Source of the DNA: Flammeovirga pacifica
GTDB taxonomy: Bacteria > Bacteroidota > Bacteroidia > Cytophagales > Flammeovirgaceae
Length of the DNA: 64,000 bases
Direction of reading: 5' to 3'
NCBI RefSeq assembly: GCF_000807855.2
Contig: NZ_JRYR02000002.1
Coordinates: 635,756 to 699,755 of the forward strand
The translations under genes and the position numbers were made by a program. Below the pieces are notes generated by a model that was not told the DNA's origin, did not search any database, and saw nothing but the letters and a program-made list of their open reading frames with translations. Positions 1-9,666 of the stretch are shown piece by piece; the stretch's first letter is position 1; each line of letters begins with the position of its first letter.

Positions 1-340
1 CGCCTTTTTGAATACGTGATTGCAACATAATTTCAGCATATTCATGGAAACTAGGCGAAGTGTATTTAAATACTGATGTAAATTCAGATTTAAATTTATT
101 GAAATTTGTATCATCAAGTGCATAGGCAGCACTCATGGCACCTTCTAAATAGGCCACAGAATCAGTCGGTAAAGTTTCTTTGGCTTTCAGGTAGTCATTA
201 ACAGCGTTTGGAAAGTCATCAAGTTCAAACCACTCACGAGCATTTTTCATATGCTTCCCCCAAATCTCTTCCACTGTTTGAGCTTGTGCTGATTGACATA
301 ATAAAATGAAAATCAGAAATATATAAGATAGTTTTTTCAT
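1..340 (-). CDS. Secreted TPR-like protein (C-terminus beyond window)
   Basis: This is an open reading frame that starts with ATG at 340 and runs off the left edge, giving 113 codons. The first 21 residues are a typical signal peptide ending in AQA-Q. The mature part is helical and reads like tetratricopeptide segments (FPNAVNDYLKAKETLP, then VAYLEGAMSAAYAL). The start codon overlaps the stop of the upstream gene by one base (TAATG), so translation is probably coupled. It is the last visible gene of the minus-strand envelope operon that begins near 6365. The periplasmic or outer-membrane location is inferred from the signal peptide. The family cannot be decided without the missing C-terminus. 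Confidence 0.75.
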   Translation of the reverse strand, partial: MKKLSYIFLIFILLCQSAQAQTVEEIWGKHMKNAREWFELDDFPNAVNDYLKAKETLPTDSVAYLEGAMSAAYALDDTNFNKFKSEFTSVFKYTSPSFHEYAEIMLQSRIQKG

Positions 341-2655
341 TATTGAATATTTTTCTCTTCCACTTTAAAATTATTGATACGCATGTTGATTAGCATCAAC
401 TCTCTAGTGTTATAATCTTTAGTTGTAGAGAAATTTCCCTTAACACCTATAAGATTTAGAGTGTTATCATAATCTGATAATGCAAATATTGTTTCGTAAG
501 GTTGTGACGATTTTAATACAGTACCATTCACTGCTTTACCAAATGTGTCTAATTTTAATATCGCTGTATTGAAGTTTCCAAACTCACTGTTTTCAGCAAT
601 TAAAGTGTTAGACCCAGTCATGTTAGACAGTTTATTGATATTTGCCACAATTAGGTATTGAGTTGGTAACGCAATAATTTCTGTAAGCATACCTTGCATC
701 AATAAATTGGTATTCCATAAAATTTCACCGTCGATTTTGATATTTTGAATTGTCAAAGTATCATATTCTTGAATATTCAGTTTAGAATCTCCTTTAAAGC
801 CAATTAAGTAACTTTTAGACTCTTGTAAGTATTCAAATACTCTAGGGTATTTCTTACTTAACATTGGGATTTCATTCATTAAATTCCCATTACGTGTATC
901 CACAAGAATTACTTGATTGTCAATTTCAATAGAGGTCTTCTCTTTCTTAATTCCTTGTAGAGAAACCATAAGATGTATTGCTCCCCCTTTTACTGTAATA
1001 CTAGGTATATCAATACTAGCATTACCTTGATAATCCTTAGTGTTTAATGGGTGCTTTGTTAACCAATTGATTTCATTGGCAGAATCTATGTCAGCAACAA
1101 AGATATTTACTTGATTTTTATCTTTGATTGTACCAATTAATAAGGTGTGGTTATTTTTATTAGGACGAGTATACAGCGTATTAATTTTCCTAACCACTAA
1201 TGAATCTGTTTCTTGTATAACTTCTAAACTAATTGAATCTTTTTGATAAGGAATAAATTGAACCGAATCTGAAGGATTGGTAGAAAAATAATCTACAATA
1301 ATATTCTTAAGTAATACTTCAGCATTGGTCTGTGTAATATCAATTTCGGCTCTTTGGTTACCCACATAATTTGATAGCTCATCATTATATTCTTGAGTAA
1401 AAAATTGTGCATGTTTTTTATAACCTAAGCTTTCCTTATTAGTATTGATATGATCTAATTTATCAATAGCTTTTCTACATTCAGTCCATATATCAGCTTG
1501 AGATCTAATATACTTTAAATCACCTTTTTGGCCAGAATTAAGAATGTTTGAATAAGAAATCTGGTTTAATAGGTTGATTTTTTGCTCTTTGTATTCAAAT
1601 ATATTTACTGGATATGCATTTGGATCATACTTTTTTATTTTTCCAATTTTACGAATATCTAGATAAAACTGATCTTCACTAGGAATGGTGCTGTTTTCTT
1701 TTTCTTTCAATACACTATTTAAATAGTGATCATAATTGATAACAAGCTCCCTCATTGGCAAGATTTCTTTTCTGTAATAATCTAGAGTTTGATCATACCA
1801 ATCTGCATAATTCCATAATTTAATATCCCCTTCTAAGAAACTATTAGTGGTCAGACCGTGAATTCTATAATTCAAGATATCTTCTTCAATTACTTCTGTA
1901 GTATACCCCTTCATTGGGTGAACTTTTAGGGCTTGATTATATCTTTCAAAAGCTTCTAAACTTTTAAGATAATGCTCTTTTATTGGAAGCATTTTATCAA
2001 AAACAGCATCATTTTCTGCTAGAATATAAAGTTCTTTAATAGTGGGATATGTACCACAAACTTCTCTAAAATATTTATTAGCAATAAGGTACTCATTAAT
2101 ACACTCTTTAAAGTTGATATAAATGCTATCTACCTCCGTTTTTTGTTTTGTCAGTACTTCTCTTCTTCTATTTAGCTCATTCTTAATCTCGATTAAGGTA
2201 ACTTTTTCCAATACTAAATCTTTATTGGCCGGAAATTGAAGAAATTCCATGTAGTACTTCTTCCACTTCTTTTTTACTTCTTTTTCAGTTAGTTGATTTT
2301 CGAATAAATCAATATATCTTAAAGCAGAGTCACACGTCGAATGTAAAGCTTGATATTGTTGTAATACATCAAAATCATTAATTCTTTGAAAGTAATATTC
2401 ACTTACTTGGAATAATGGATTCACTTCCAAAGGTTGGTAACGGATGATCTTTTTTAACTTATGTAATGCAGGTTCAGTGATTTTAAAATCTGCATTCGGT
2501 TTTATGATCGGAAAATATTTTTTGTAATCAACATTTTCAAACTGCTCTCTTTCTCTTTTCGTTGCTTCGTCTTCATCTTGAGCAAACGTATTTGGAACAA
2601 AAACTCCCCCAAATACAAATAAGAATACTACTATTTTATAAATATGATATTTCAT
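340..2655 (-). CDS. Large secreted protein of unknown family
   Basis: The 771-residue product has an N-terminal signal peptide of about 25 residues (ends TFAQ). The first half (about 40-440) is alpha-helical, rich in Lys, Glu and Tyr, and resembles degenerate TPR packing. The second half (about 470-760) is a run of beta strands with repeated hydrophobic-D-G turns, which suggests a beta-propeller-like fold. I do not recognise a named family. It lies 18 bp downstream of the PD40/OmpA gene and overlaps the next gene by one base, so it belongs to the same operon. By context it may assemble with the OmpA protein at the outer membrane or peptidoglycan. That role is inference only. Confidence 0.8.
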   Translation of the reverse strand: MKYHIYKIVVFLFVFGGVFVPNTFAQDEDEATKREREQFENVDYKKYFPIIKPNADFKITEPALHKLKKIIRYQPLEVNPLFQVSEYYFQRINDFDVLQQYQALHSTCDSALRYIDLFENQLTEKEVKKKWKKYYMEFLQFPANKDLVLEKVTLIEIKNELNRRREVLTKQKTEVDSIYINFKECINEYLIANKYFREVCGTYPTIKELYILAENDAVFDKMLPIKEHYLKSLEAFERYNQALKVHPMKGYTTEVIEEDILNYRIHGLTTNSFLEGDIKLWNYADWYDQTLDYYRKEILPMRELVINYDHYLNSVLKEKENSTIPSEDQFYLDIRKIGKIKKYDPNAYPVNIFEYKEQKINLLNQISYSNILNSGQKGDLKYIRSQADIWTECRKAIDKLDHINTNKESLGYKKHAQFFTQEYNDELSNYVGNQRAEIDITQTNAEVLLKNIIVDYFSTNPSDSVQFIPYQKDSISLEVIQETDSLVVRKINTLYTRPNKNNHTLLIGTIKDKNQVNIFVADIDSANEINWLTKHPLNTKDYQGNASIDIPSITVKGGAIHLMVSLQGIKKEKTSIEIDNQVILVDTRNGNLMNEIPMLSKKYPRVFEYLQESKSYLIGFKGDSKLNIQEYDTLTIQNIKIDGEILWNTNLLMQGMLTEIIALPTQYLIVANINKLSNMTGSNTLIAENSEFGNFNTAILKLDTFGKAVNGTVLKSSQPYETIFALSDYDNTLNLIGVKGNFSTTKDYNTRELMLINMRINNFKVEEKNIQ

Positions 2656-2673
2656 TTTCTTTGTAATTAGGAC

Positions 2674-4785
2674 TTAGTTATTAATTTCTAATACCATCAA
2701 TTCAACTCTTCTGTTTTTGGCTCTATTCTCATCGGTGTCATTCACAACGGTAGGTTGTGTTTCTCCATAGCCTTTGGGTACTAATCTATTTTTAGGTATA
2801 CCAAATTCCATCACATACATTGCCACAGATTTTGCTCTATTTTCTGATAAACGGATATTATACTTATCAGAACCAAGATCATCTGTATGTGCAGCTAATT
2901 CAACAACAATATTTGGATTGTCTTTCATTAGCTTAACTAAACGCTTCAATTCCTTAAAACTACTCTCGATAATGTCAGCAGAATTAGATTCAAATAAGAT
3001 ATCCTTTAATGGTAGTTTACTGTTAGGTTTCAGCTCTGTAAGCGACACCTTAAACTCTTTTTTATTATCAGCTTTTAATTTTGATGAGAAGAAAGAGTAC
3101 CCTCTTGGGCTCCTCACTTCGATACTATAATTAGCACCATCTCTTACTTCAATTTTATATTTTCCGTCCTCACCAACTTCAGCATCCACTTCAATACGTT
3201 CATCTGTATCCGTATTTATCAATGTAATTTTTGCAAGGATACCCTCTTCTGTTGATGCGTCTGAGACATTAAATTCCATTTCAATTTTCTTCGGCATGAG
3301 GTCTACAGATTTTTCAAATTTTTGATAAAGTATCATTGTACTTAAATCAAAATGAAATGATTGATCTATAAAATTTTCTTTATTGACTTTTACCTCATAC
3401 TTTTTTCCAATAGGTAATTCTAATTGATATGATTTTGAAGTAGTATTGTAAGTAACAGCAATGCTATCCAGTAATAAATTAGTTTCTTGATCGTAAACAG
3501 TGATATTACCTTTTATTTTTTGCATTAAATCAGCATCAAATATTTCGAGGTTAAGAAGTGCATGATTAAATAAATTGATATCTTTTATTTCCCTTTTATA
3601 CTCTGATAAAGAAGAAAGGTCTTCTTGAAAAATAAAAGTAGAATATCCTTCTTTAGTGGCTAGAATCTCATAATCTACCCCCTCAGTAAGTACTAAAGCA
3701 TATTTACCATCATCGGCAACAGCCATATCAAAAAGGTATTCTGTGGTTGAACGGTCACGAACAAAGAATGATGCTTGTACAGGACTTTCACTATTAAGAT
3801 CTTTGATCTGTCCTTGTATCGTCTTGTTTTTATATTGTTTGAACTCTTCAGTTATTTCAATGGTAAATATATCTTCCTGACCTGTTTCATCAGGGAATTT
3901 CTTCAGTACTTTTGGATCTAGCTCTTGTGAGTTTAAATAATAAAGTGTTTCACCAGAAGCTGAAATCGACGCAAAAGTATCCGGACCAGGTGTATTCACA
4001 AAGTGCATGTTCACAGGTTCAGACCATTCGCCGTTAAAACCTAATTTAGACATCCATAAATCATAATCACCTTTACCCCCTGCACGTATAGAAGAGAATA
4101 TTAATGTTCTACCATCAGATAAGATTCTAGGTGCTTTTTCACAACCTATATTAATAGGTGCGGGAAGTGCTTCAGGTTCACCCCATTCCCCATTAGATTG
4201 TTTTTTAGATACATATATCTCAAAACAATTGGATCCTCCTTCTACTAATGTTGTATCAAACCTTTGAAAATATAAATGAGTTCCATCTGCAGATATAGAT
4301 GGGAAACTTTCATGTTCTTTAGAATTGATAGGTTCGCCTATGTTAATTGGCGCACTCCATTCTTTTCCAATTCGTTTACTATAATAAATGTCTTCAGATC
4401 CCAAACCTTCATCAAGGTTTGCAAAAAAGAACAAGGTGTTACCATCATAAGAAATCATGGGGCCACCAATTAAATCATTTGTTTTTGTGTAGTTATTGAT
4501 ACTATCAATTCCTACGGGGTCGGACCATGTTTCACCGCCGTCTTGCGTAGTAGTTTCATAAATACCCCAATTGAAACCTTCTTTTCTGTTTGCTTGGAAA
4601 ATAAGGACTGTTCCATCAGCATTTAGAGATGGAGCATATTCCCTGTAAGAAGCAGAACTTACATTATCAGGTAATTTTTTTGCTTTAACATTCACCTGAG
4701 CAAATAAGTGATCAGATAAAAAGAGCATTGGAAGTAAATATAGAAAGTAAAAGAACTTTTGTATTTTAAATCTGTAACAACACAT
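2674..4785 (-). CDS. OmpA-family protein with PD40 propeller repeats
   Basis: The 703-residue protein has a signal peptide (ends LFAQ near residue 30). A WD40-like/PD40 beta-propeller follows at about 45-310, with repeated blades of the type GTxLxFxxNR and GGxDLWxS. Next come carboxypeptidase-regulatory-like beta domains at about 320-585. The C-terminus is an OmpA/Pal peptidoglycan-binding domain (about 590-703) with the classical TDDLGSDKYNIRLSENRA core and the Asp and Arg positions that bind diaminopimelate. Proteins of this layout anchor envelope complexes to the cell wall in Bacteroidota, and some act with T9SS or gliding machinery. It sits between the LPP20/DUF4384 gene and the 771-aa gene in one operon. 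A second protein of similar layout lies at 43416-45605. Confidence 0.9.
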   Translation of the reverse strand: MCCYRFKIQKFFYFLYLLPMLFLSDHLFAQVNVKAKKLPDNVSSASYREYAPSLNADGTVLIFQANRKEGFNWGIYETTTQDGGETWSDPVGIDSINNYTKTNDLIGGPMISYDGNTLFFFANLDEGLGSEDIYYSKRIGKEWSAPINIGEPINSKEHESFPSISADGTHLYFQRFDTTLVEGGSNCFEIYVSKKQSNGEWGEPEALPAPINIGCEKAPRILSDGRTLIFSSIRAGGKGDYDLWMSKLGFNGEWSEPVNMHFVNTPGPDTFASISASGETLYYLNSQELDPKVLKKFPDETGQEDIFTIEITEEFKQYKNKTIQGQIKDLNSESPVQASFFVRDRSTTEYLFDMAVADDGKYALVLTEGVDYEILATKEGYSTFIFQEDLSSLSEYKREIKDINLFNHALLNLEIFDADLMQKIKGNITVYDQETNLLLDSIAVTYNTTSKSYQLELPIGKKYEVKVNKENFIDQSFHFDLSTMILYQKFEKSVDLMPKKIEMEFNVSDASTEEGILAKITLINTDTDERIEVDAEVGEDGKYKIEVRDGANYSIEVRSPRGYSFFSSKLKADNKKEFKVSLTELKPNSKLPLKDILFESNSADIIESSFKELKRLVKLMKDNPNIVVELAAHTDDLGSDKYNIRLSENRAKSVAMYVMEFGIPKNRLVPKGYGETQPTVVNDTDENRAKNRRVELMVLEINN

Positions 4786-4823
4786 AAAAAGGTACTGGGT
4801 TTTTATATCTAGTTTGTAATTTT

Positions 4824-6365
4824 TTAATTAGAAGGTAGCGTCGTGATAACTACCCTCTTTTCAGAAAAAGCCACTTCTGAATCATCTAAATTAGATGTAG
4901 ATCTATTATTTGAATTAATAGTTTGTATATCATCATTTATAAAATAATAACCTTGATCTTCAGTGGTGTTTAAAGGATTGAAATTCACTCCGGTTTTAGC
5001 AAAAACTTGTAATGTTTCAACGCCAAAGGGAGGATAACATTCAAACTGCTGAGAGACTTTTACCATTTGGTTGACCTCATCAGGGTGAATAGAAAAGTTA
5101 TCTAATAAAAGCACTTTTGTGCCATCTGCCATGTGATAGATAAATCTAACTTTACAAGGGCGATTCACTTTTACATATAATGTCATTATTTCACCACCTT
5201 CATAAATAGGACTTTTATTCCCTTTGTTAGTGATAACATCAAGAGAAAGACCAGAAGATAATTTTTGATCAGTGCTCATCAATTCTTGCACTAATTTAGC
5301 TTGCTCTAAATTATCTGGTTTATATGTAGTGGTGTTTAAGTTATCCTTTGCAATAATGCTTTCAGATCCACCTTCAATCGCTCCGTTACTTTTATTTCTT
5401 AAAATTGATACTACCCTAAGTGTGTGATCTTCTTCCCAAACTGTACCTTCTAGGGTATATTTAGTTTGGGTATCAGCACCCGTTAAAATCTTAAATTTTG
5501 ATGAGGTACTAAATTTTGATAATAACAATTGATTCAATTTTCGAGAGAACTTACTCCCCATTTTTGTGTCTTCAAAAGTGAAGTTATCAATGGTAAGTGT
5601 CTGCTTAGAAATCTCTATTTGATCATTTATAGTGGCTGAAATATCAGTGGCTAAATCATTAATACTAGCAATTTGATTATTCGATAATTCAATAGTTAAT
5701 TGCTCTATTTGTGTTTGATTCTTTAAAAACTCATCATAATTAAGATCCACTTTATCACCTAGAATAATGGAAACAGAATAAAGTTCTTCTACTTCTCTAA
5801 ATACTGGAATGACTTTACGAATAGATTTTTTTGCAGCAATTATATTTTCACTAGAAACATAATTTTCAATTTGATCTTTTAGAGCACTGATTTTTTTATT
5901 GGCTTCCTGAATACGTTGCCTGTTTGATGAAAGTAATTCATCTATTTTGACGTAAGCAAAACAATATAGAGTTTGTTTTTTTTCGTCATAATAATTTAGT
6001 TGAGTGACTCCACTTAAATTAACATTAGAGAAAGACGTACTATTCTGCTTAAAATTTTCATAAGAAGCACCAGAAGCATTAGCAATATCTAATTTGCTAG
6101 AGCTTTCAATTTTAACTGAAACACTTTCAGCAAGATTATTTTTTACCTCTTGCTGTAATTGTTGTAGTCGATCACTTTTTTTATCAGGAGCCACATTTAA
6201 TGCTACCTGAAAACCTTTTAGATAATTATCATCATTGAATTCTACAAGTCTATTTTCTGCTTTAATCCAATTGGGTTCCCCTTTATAAATAACAATAGAA
6301 GAAGTTAGAGGTAAAGTAGAAAGTAGTAATAGAATTAATAAACTATACTTTGATATAGCAAACAT
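4824..6365 (-). CDS. LPP20-like and DUF4384 secreted protein
   Basis: The 513-residue product starts with a hydrophobic signal sequence of about 25 residues. Residues about 30-150 resemble the LPP20-like domain (start PNWI, alternating helix and strand, then LNYYDEKKQTLYCFAYVKIDEL). A helical stretch and a FlgT/CsgG-like beta region follow. Residues about 372-460 match the DUF4384 pattern, including YEGGEIMTLYVKVNRPCKVRFIY cut short here as YEGGEIMTLYVKVN and then KVLLLDNF. It is the first gene of the minus-strand envelope operon, 38 bp before the OmpA gene. LPP20 proteins in other bacteria are envelope-associated; DUF4384 has no known activity. The domain calls come from pattern reading, so the LPP20 assignment is firmer than the middle region. 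Confidence 0.75.
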   Translation of the reverse strand: MFAISKYSLLILLLLSTLPLTSSIVIYKGEPNWIKAENRLVEFNDDNYLKGFQVALNVAPDKKSDRLQQLQQEVKNNLAESVSVKIESSSKLDIANASGASYENFKQNSTSFSNVNLSGVTQLNYYDEKKQTLYCFAYVKIDELLSSNRQRIQEANKKISALKDQIENYVSSENIIAAKKSIRKVIPVFREVEELYSVSIILGDKVDLNYDEFLKNQTQIEQLTIELSNNQIASINDLATDISATINDQIEISKQTLTIDNFTFEDTKMGSKFSRKLNQLLLSKFSTSSKFKILTGADTQTKYTLEGTVWEEDHTLRVVSILRNKSNGAIEGGSESIIAKDNLNTTTYKPDNLEQAKLVQELMSTDQKLSSGLSLDVITNKGNKSPIYEGGEIMTLYVKVNRPCKVRFIYHMADGTKVLLLDNFSIHPDEVNQMVKVSQQFECYPPFGVETLQVFAKTGVNFNPLNTTEDQGYYFINDDIQTINSNNRSTSNLDDSEVAFSEKRVVITTLPSN

Positions 6366-6755
6366 TATTTTATTCGTAAGAGTTTTAATAGAGCATTAGA
6401 AAGAATCGACGTAAATATAGTTAATATTTAAGATTATTTATAAATATATGTGAAATTTTGAATTATTCTAATAACTATTACTACGATAGTAATTTTTTCA
6501 ATTGATTTTTTTGAATGGTTTTTATGAGAATAATGACTTTTTAAATCGGTTACATTCTTGACTTTATTAGATATAACCAAATTACTTTAAAAAAAATATC
6601 TAGACACTATCTTGGATTATTTTATAATGGTTACCTACTCCTATCATGAATTCTTAGCACTAGAATATTACATTTATTTTTGGGTAAAATTACTTTTGAA
6701 TGATTTTTGATATATATTACGAATATTTTTTATAATAATATTGATTTAAAAAAAC
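6366..6755. other. Divergent AT-rich intergenic region
   Basis: This 390-bp gap separates the divergent genes at 6365 and 6756 and must carry promoters for both. The only box I can point to is TACTTTTG at 6691-6698, which fits the Bacteroidota -7 consensus TAnnTTTG and would give a leader of about 50 nt for the plus-strand gene. There is no convincing -33 TTTG at the usual distance. I see no ORF or strong hairpin. Confidence 0.4.
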
Positions 6756-7412
6756 ATGAAACAGAGACTTTCTTTATTCATTACTCTATTTACTATTACT
6801 CTTTTATTTGCCAACTTTACTTCCGAAGCACAAACAAAAAAAGAAAAAAAACAAACTCTTAAAGAGTTAAAAGGTAAAGCAGTTAAGGATGCTAAAAAGC
6901 AAGCAAAAGCATTAAAAAAGGAAGGATATACAGTTATTCCAGGTGACCTTCCAATGGATATGCAAATTGAAAATTCATTTTTTGCACGTTTAGCAACAGA
7001 TGATAACGGTGATCCGAAATTCTTTGTTGCTTATCAACAATCAAAAGGTGAAACTTTTGCAGCAGCAAAACAAGCAGCATATCAATTATGTTTAGCAGAT
7101 ATTGCAAGTCAAATTGGATCAGAAATTTTGGGTAGAATAAAATCTACAGTATCGAATTCAGAAGGAATGTCTGATGCTACATCTGCTACTCAAGTAATAG
7201 CTTCTTATCAAAATAATGTATCAGCTCGTTTAGGAAGAACACAACAAATCGTTATGCTTAAGAAAGTAGATAAATTGACTTATGTTACTCTATCTCTTAA
7301 ATACCCTATTGCTGAAGCAGAAAGAATTGTGAAAGAAGATCTAAGAAAAAAATTAGAATCAGAAGCTAATCTTGGTCAAGAAGAGATCAATAGCTTATTA
7401 GATATTCGATAA
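6756..7412 (+). CDS. Secreted LPP20-like protein
   Basis: The 218-residue protein has a signal peptide (ends TSEAQ near residue 26), then a very Lys-rich helix (about 27-60). The globular part (about 65-200) shows the LPP20/FlgT-like pattern: FVAYQQSKGETFAAAKQAAYQLCLADIASQIG, shown here only in outline, followed by a beta strand pair with VDKLTYVTLSLKYP. The N-terminal Lys-rich helix suggests binding to peptidoglycan or to acidic partners, but this is not established. It diverges from the envelope operon that starts with another LPP20-like gene, which hints at a shared function. It is monocistronic: a strong terminator follows within 25 bp. Confidence 0.75.
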   Translation: MKQRLSLFITLFTITLLFANFTSEAQTKKEKKQTLKELKGKAVKDAKKQAKALKKEGYTVIPGDLPMDMQIENSFFARLATDDNGDPKFFVAYQQSKGETFAAAKQAAYQLCLADIASQIGSEILGRIKSTVSNSEGMSDATSATQVIASYQNNVSARLGRTQQIVMLKKVDKLTYVTLSLKYPIAEAERIVKEDLRKKLESEANLGQEEINSLLDIR

Positions 7413-7434
7413 GAACACTATAGAGTTCATAAAG

Positions 7435-7478
7435 AAAAAGAGGTTGTCTCATCATTTAGTGAGACAACCTCTTTTTTT
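7435..7478 (+). terminator. Rho-independent terminator
   Basis: A perfect 11-bp stem (GAGGTTGTCTC at 7440-7450 with its complement at 7461-7471) encloses a 10-nt loop and is followed by seven T residues. An A-run on the left would also give a U-tract on the other strand. Confidence 0.92.
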
Positions 7479-7550
7479 ATAATGACCATTTTAAAAATTG
7501 TTTTATCTATGGATATAGAATTTTCGTGATGGTCTCTTCAATATTATATA

Positions 7551-7586
7551 GTGATTTAGTTTAAAATTAATTTCAAACTAAATCAC
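7551..7586 (-). terminator. Inverted repeat, probable terminator
   Basis: A perfect 12-bp inverted repeat (GTGATTTAGTTT at 7551-7562, complement at 7575-7586) lies 15 bp beyond the stop of the acyl-CoA synthetase gene. The U-tract on the minus strand is poor, so it may act as a 3'-end-stabilising hairpin rather than a full intrinsic terminator. Confidence 0.55.
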
Positions 7587-7600
7587 CAATTTTTGACTAA

Positions 7601-9409
7601 TTATTTATGAGCAACTGAATACATCTCATTGATTTCAGCTTCATAATTTTTATTGATTACCTTTCTTTTCAACTTAAGAGTTGGCGTCATCTCACCAAGT
7701 TCTTGTGAGAACTCCTTAGAAAGTAAAGTGAATTTTTTCACCTTTTCAAAATTAGCTAAATCGTGCTGTGCTTTTTCAATACGAGCTTCATACATTCTGA
7801 TGATTTGAGAGTTTTTAATCAAATCTTCTTTTGAAGAATAAGCTATATCGTTTTCTTGTGCATACACTTCTAACGTTTCAAAAGTTGGAACGATTAGAGC
7901 AGACACAAAATTTCTAGCATCAGCAATTGTTGCTATTTGTTCCACAAAATGGTCTTTACCAATTTTTCCTTCAACAAGTTGAGGTGCAATGTATTTACCA
8001 TTAGACGTTTTCATTAATTCTTTGATACGGTCAGTAATCAATAAATTACCTTTTTCATCGAATTCTCCTTTGTCTCCTGTTTTAAAGAACCCGTTCTCAT
8101 CAAATGATTTTGCTGTTTCTTCAGGTTTGTTGTAATAACCTTTCATCACAACTTTAGATTTAACAAGAATTTCTCCTGTTTTATCATCAATTTTAATTTC
8201 ACAACCCGGCATTGTTGTACCGATTGTTTCAGTATAAAATTTTTGATTGATGTGCCATGCTGAAACAGTGGCATTTGTTTCTGTTAAACCATAACCAAGA
8301 ATGATAGGAATACCTATTGAATGGAAAAAAGCACCAATTTCTGGATCTAATTTAGCTCCACCTGCAGGCATGAATTTAATATTTCCACCTAATAGTTTTT
8401 GGAATTTACCTAAAACTAATTTTGTAGCAAGATTAAATTTCATCTTATCAAATCCACCTAGAGTTTTTCCTTCTTGTTTTGCATCAAAGGCTTTTTTGCC
8501 CATACCTACTGCCCAATGGAATAATTTCTTTTTAGATGGACTTGCTTTCGCAACTTTATCATGGATTGCAGAAAATATTTTTTCATAGAAACGAGGAACA
8601 GCACACATAACATGTGGTTTTGCTTCTACTAATGCTTCTTTAATCAATTTTACATCTTCCAAATAACAGTTAGTAGCACCGTTATAAAAAACATACATCG
8701 ACCAAGTTCTTTCGAAAACATGGGATAATGGTAAAAAGCTTAGGTTGACATCCTTTTCTGTGAAGTCTACTAATTCTGAATGTGCTTCAAATTGTGAAAT
8801 GAAGTTCACATAATCTAGCATCACTCCTTTAGGTTCACCTGTAGTACCAGAGGTATAAATTAAAGTTACTAAATCTTCCATGTTAGCATCTTCAATTCTT
8901 TGCATCATCTCCTCTTTTTCAGCTTTACCACCTTGTTCGGTAAAGTCAATCCAATGAATACCTGCTTTGTGATGACGAAGGTGTAGCTCTTTTTTCATCG
9001 CTACGATAGTTGTTAGAGATTCACATCTATCGAACACTTCTATAGCATTATCATATTGTTCTTGATCACCAACAAATAATACCTTTATTTGAGCATCATT
9101 AATGATGTAAGCAGCTTGATGTGATGTACTTGTTGCATAGATTGAGACTGCCACACCTCTAATTTGTTGCGTTGCAAAATCTGCAACAGTCCAGAAAGGC
9201 ATATTTTGAGCATAGATACCTACTTTATCCTGAACACCAATTCCGTTAGCTAATAACGACTTTGATACAAGATCGATCTCATGACCAAAATCAGTCCATG
9301 AGATACTCTCCCACAGATTATCGGCAACACGAAATCTAGCAGCATCTTTATTACCTTGTTTCTGAACTTGGTTTCTTAAATTATGTACTAAGTGTGATGT
9401 ATGTGACAT
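7601..9409 (-). CDS. Long-chain fatty acid--CoA ligase (AMP-binding)
   Basis: The 602-residue protein activates fatty acids to acyl-CoA through an acyl-adenylate. It has the AMP-binding P-loop LIYTSGTTGEPKGVML, the GYGLTET motif that contacts the adenylate, the hinge GFFKTGDKG, and the C-terminal LLITDRIKELMKTSNGK region carrying the catalytic Lys neighbourhood. Together with the long insertion this places it in the FACL/FadD15-like long-chain group common in Bacteroidota. I chose the ATG at 9409 (MSHTSHLVHN). The reading frame stays open to 9478, but the extra 23 residues are atypical and overlap a likely -7 promoter box at 9476-9483. No partner genes of fatty acid oxidation are adjacent. 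Confidence 0.93.
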   Translation of the reverse strand: MSHTSHLVHNLRNQVQKQGNKDAARFRVADNLWESISWTDFGHEIDLVSKSLLANGIGVQDKVGIYAQNMPFWTVADFATQQIRGVAVSIYATSTSHQAAYIINDAQIKVLFVGDQEQYDNAIEVFDRCESLTTIVAMKKELHLRHHKAGIHWIDFTEQGGKAEKEEMMQRIEDANMEDLVTLIYTSGTTGEPKGVMLDYVNFISQFEAHSELVDFTEKDVNLSFLPLSHVFERTWSMYVFYNGATNCYLEDVKLIKEALVEAKPHVMCAVPRFYEKIFSAIHDKVAKASPSKKKLFHWAVGMGKKAFDAKQEGKTLGGFDKMKFNLATKLVLGKFQKLLGGNIKFMPAGGAKLDPEIGAFFHSIGIPIILGYGLTETNATVSAWHINQKFYTETIGTTMPGCEIKIDDKTGEILVKSKVVMKGYYNKPEETAKSFDENGFFKTGDKGEFDEKGNLLITDRIKELMKTSNGKYIAPQLVEGKIGKDHFVEQIATIADARNFVSALIVPTFETLEVYAQENDIAYSSKEDLIKNSQIIRMYEARIEKAQHDLANFEKVKKFTLLSKEFSQELGEMTPTLKLKRKVINKNYEAEINEMYSVAHK

Positions 9410-9475
9410 TAAATATATATTAAGTTGTTTGTTTCTATTTATATTGAAGACATGAATCAACAGTTTTATAACACG

Positions 9476-9483
9476 CAAATATA
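9476..9483 (-). promoter_or_regulatory. Candidate -7 promoter box
   Basis: On the minus strand the bases read TATATTTG, a match to TAnnTTTG, about 67 bp upstream of the chosen acyl-CoA synthetase start. No clear -33 TTTG is present at the usual distance, so this is tentative. Confidence 0.4.
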
Positions 9484-9600
9484 GATTTATGTGACAGAAT
9501 AACGTTTAAAGAATACTAAAATTTTTCAACAACTGTGAAAGTCATGTATTTATCTTATAAAAAACTCATTAATCACTTAATTATTGTGTGAATATAAATA

Positions 9601-9642
9601 AAATAGGTGTCAAGAGAATTTATCCTCTTGACACCTATTTTT
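9601..9642 (-). terminator. Rho-independent terminator
   Basis: A perfect long stem (TAGGTGTCAAGAG with its complement across the loop) lies 25 bp past the stop of the AAA gene. On the minus strand it is followed by TATTT and further T-rich sequence. It closes the AAA/VWA operon. Confidence 0.85.
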
Positions 9643-9666
9643 TGAATTTATTTCTAAGTGAAGTTA

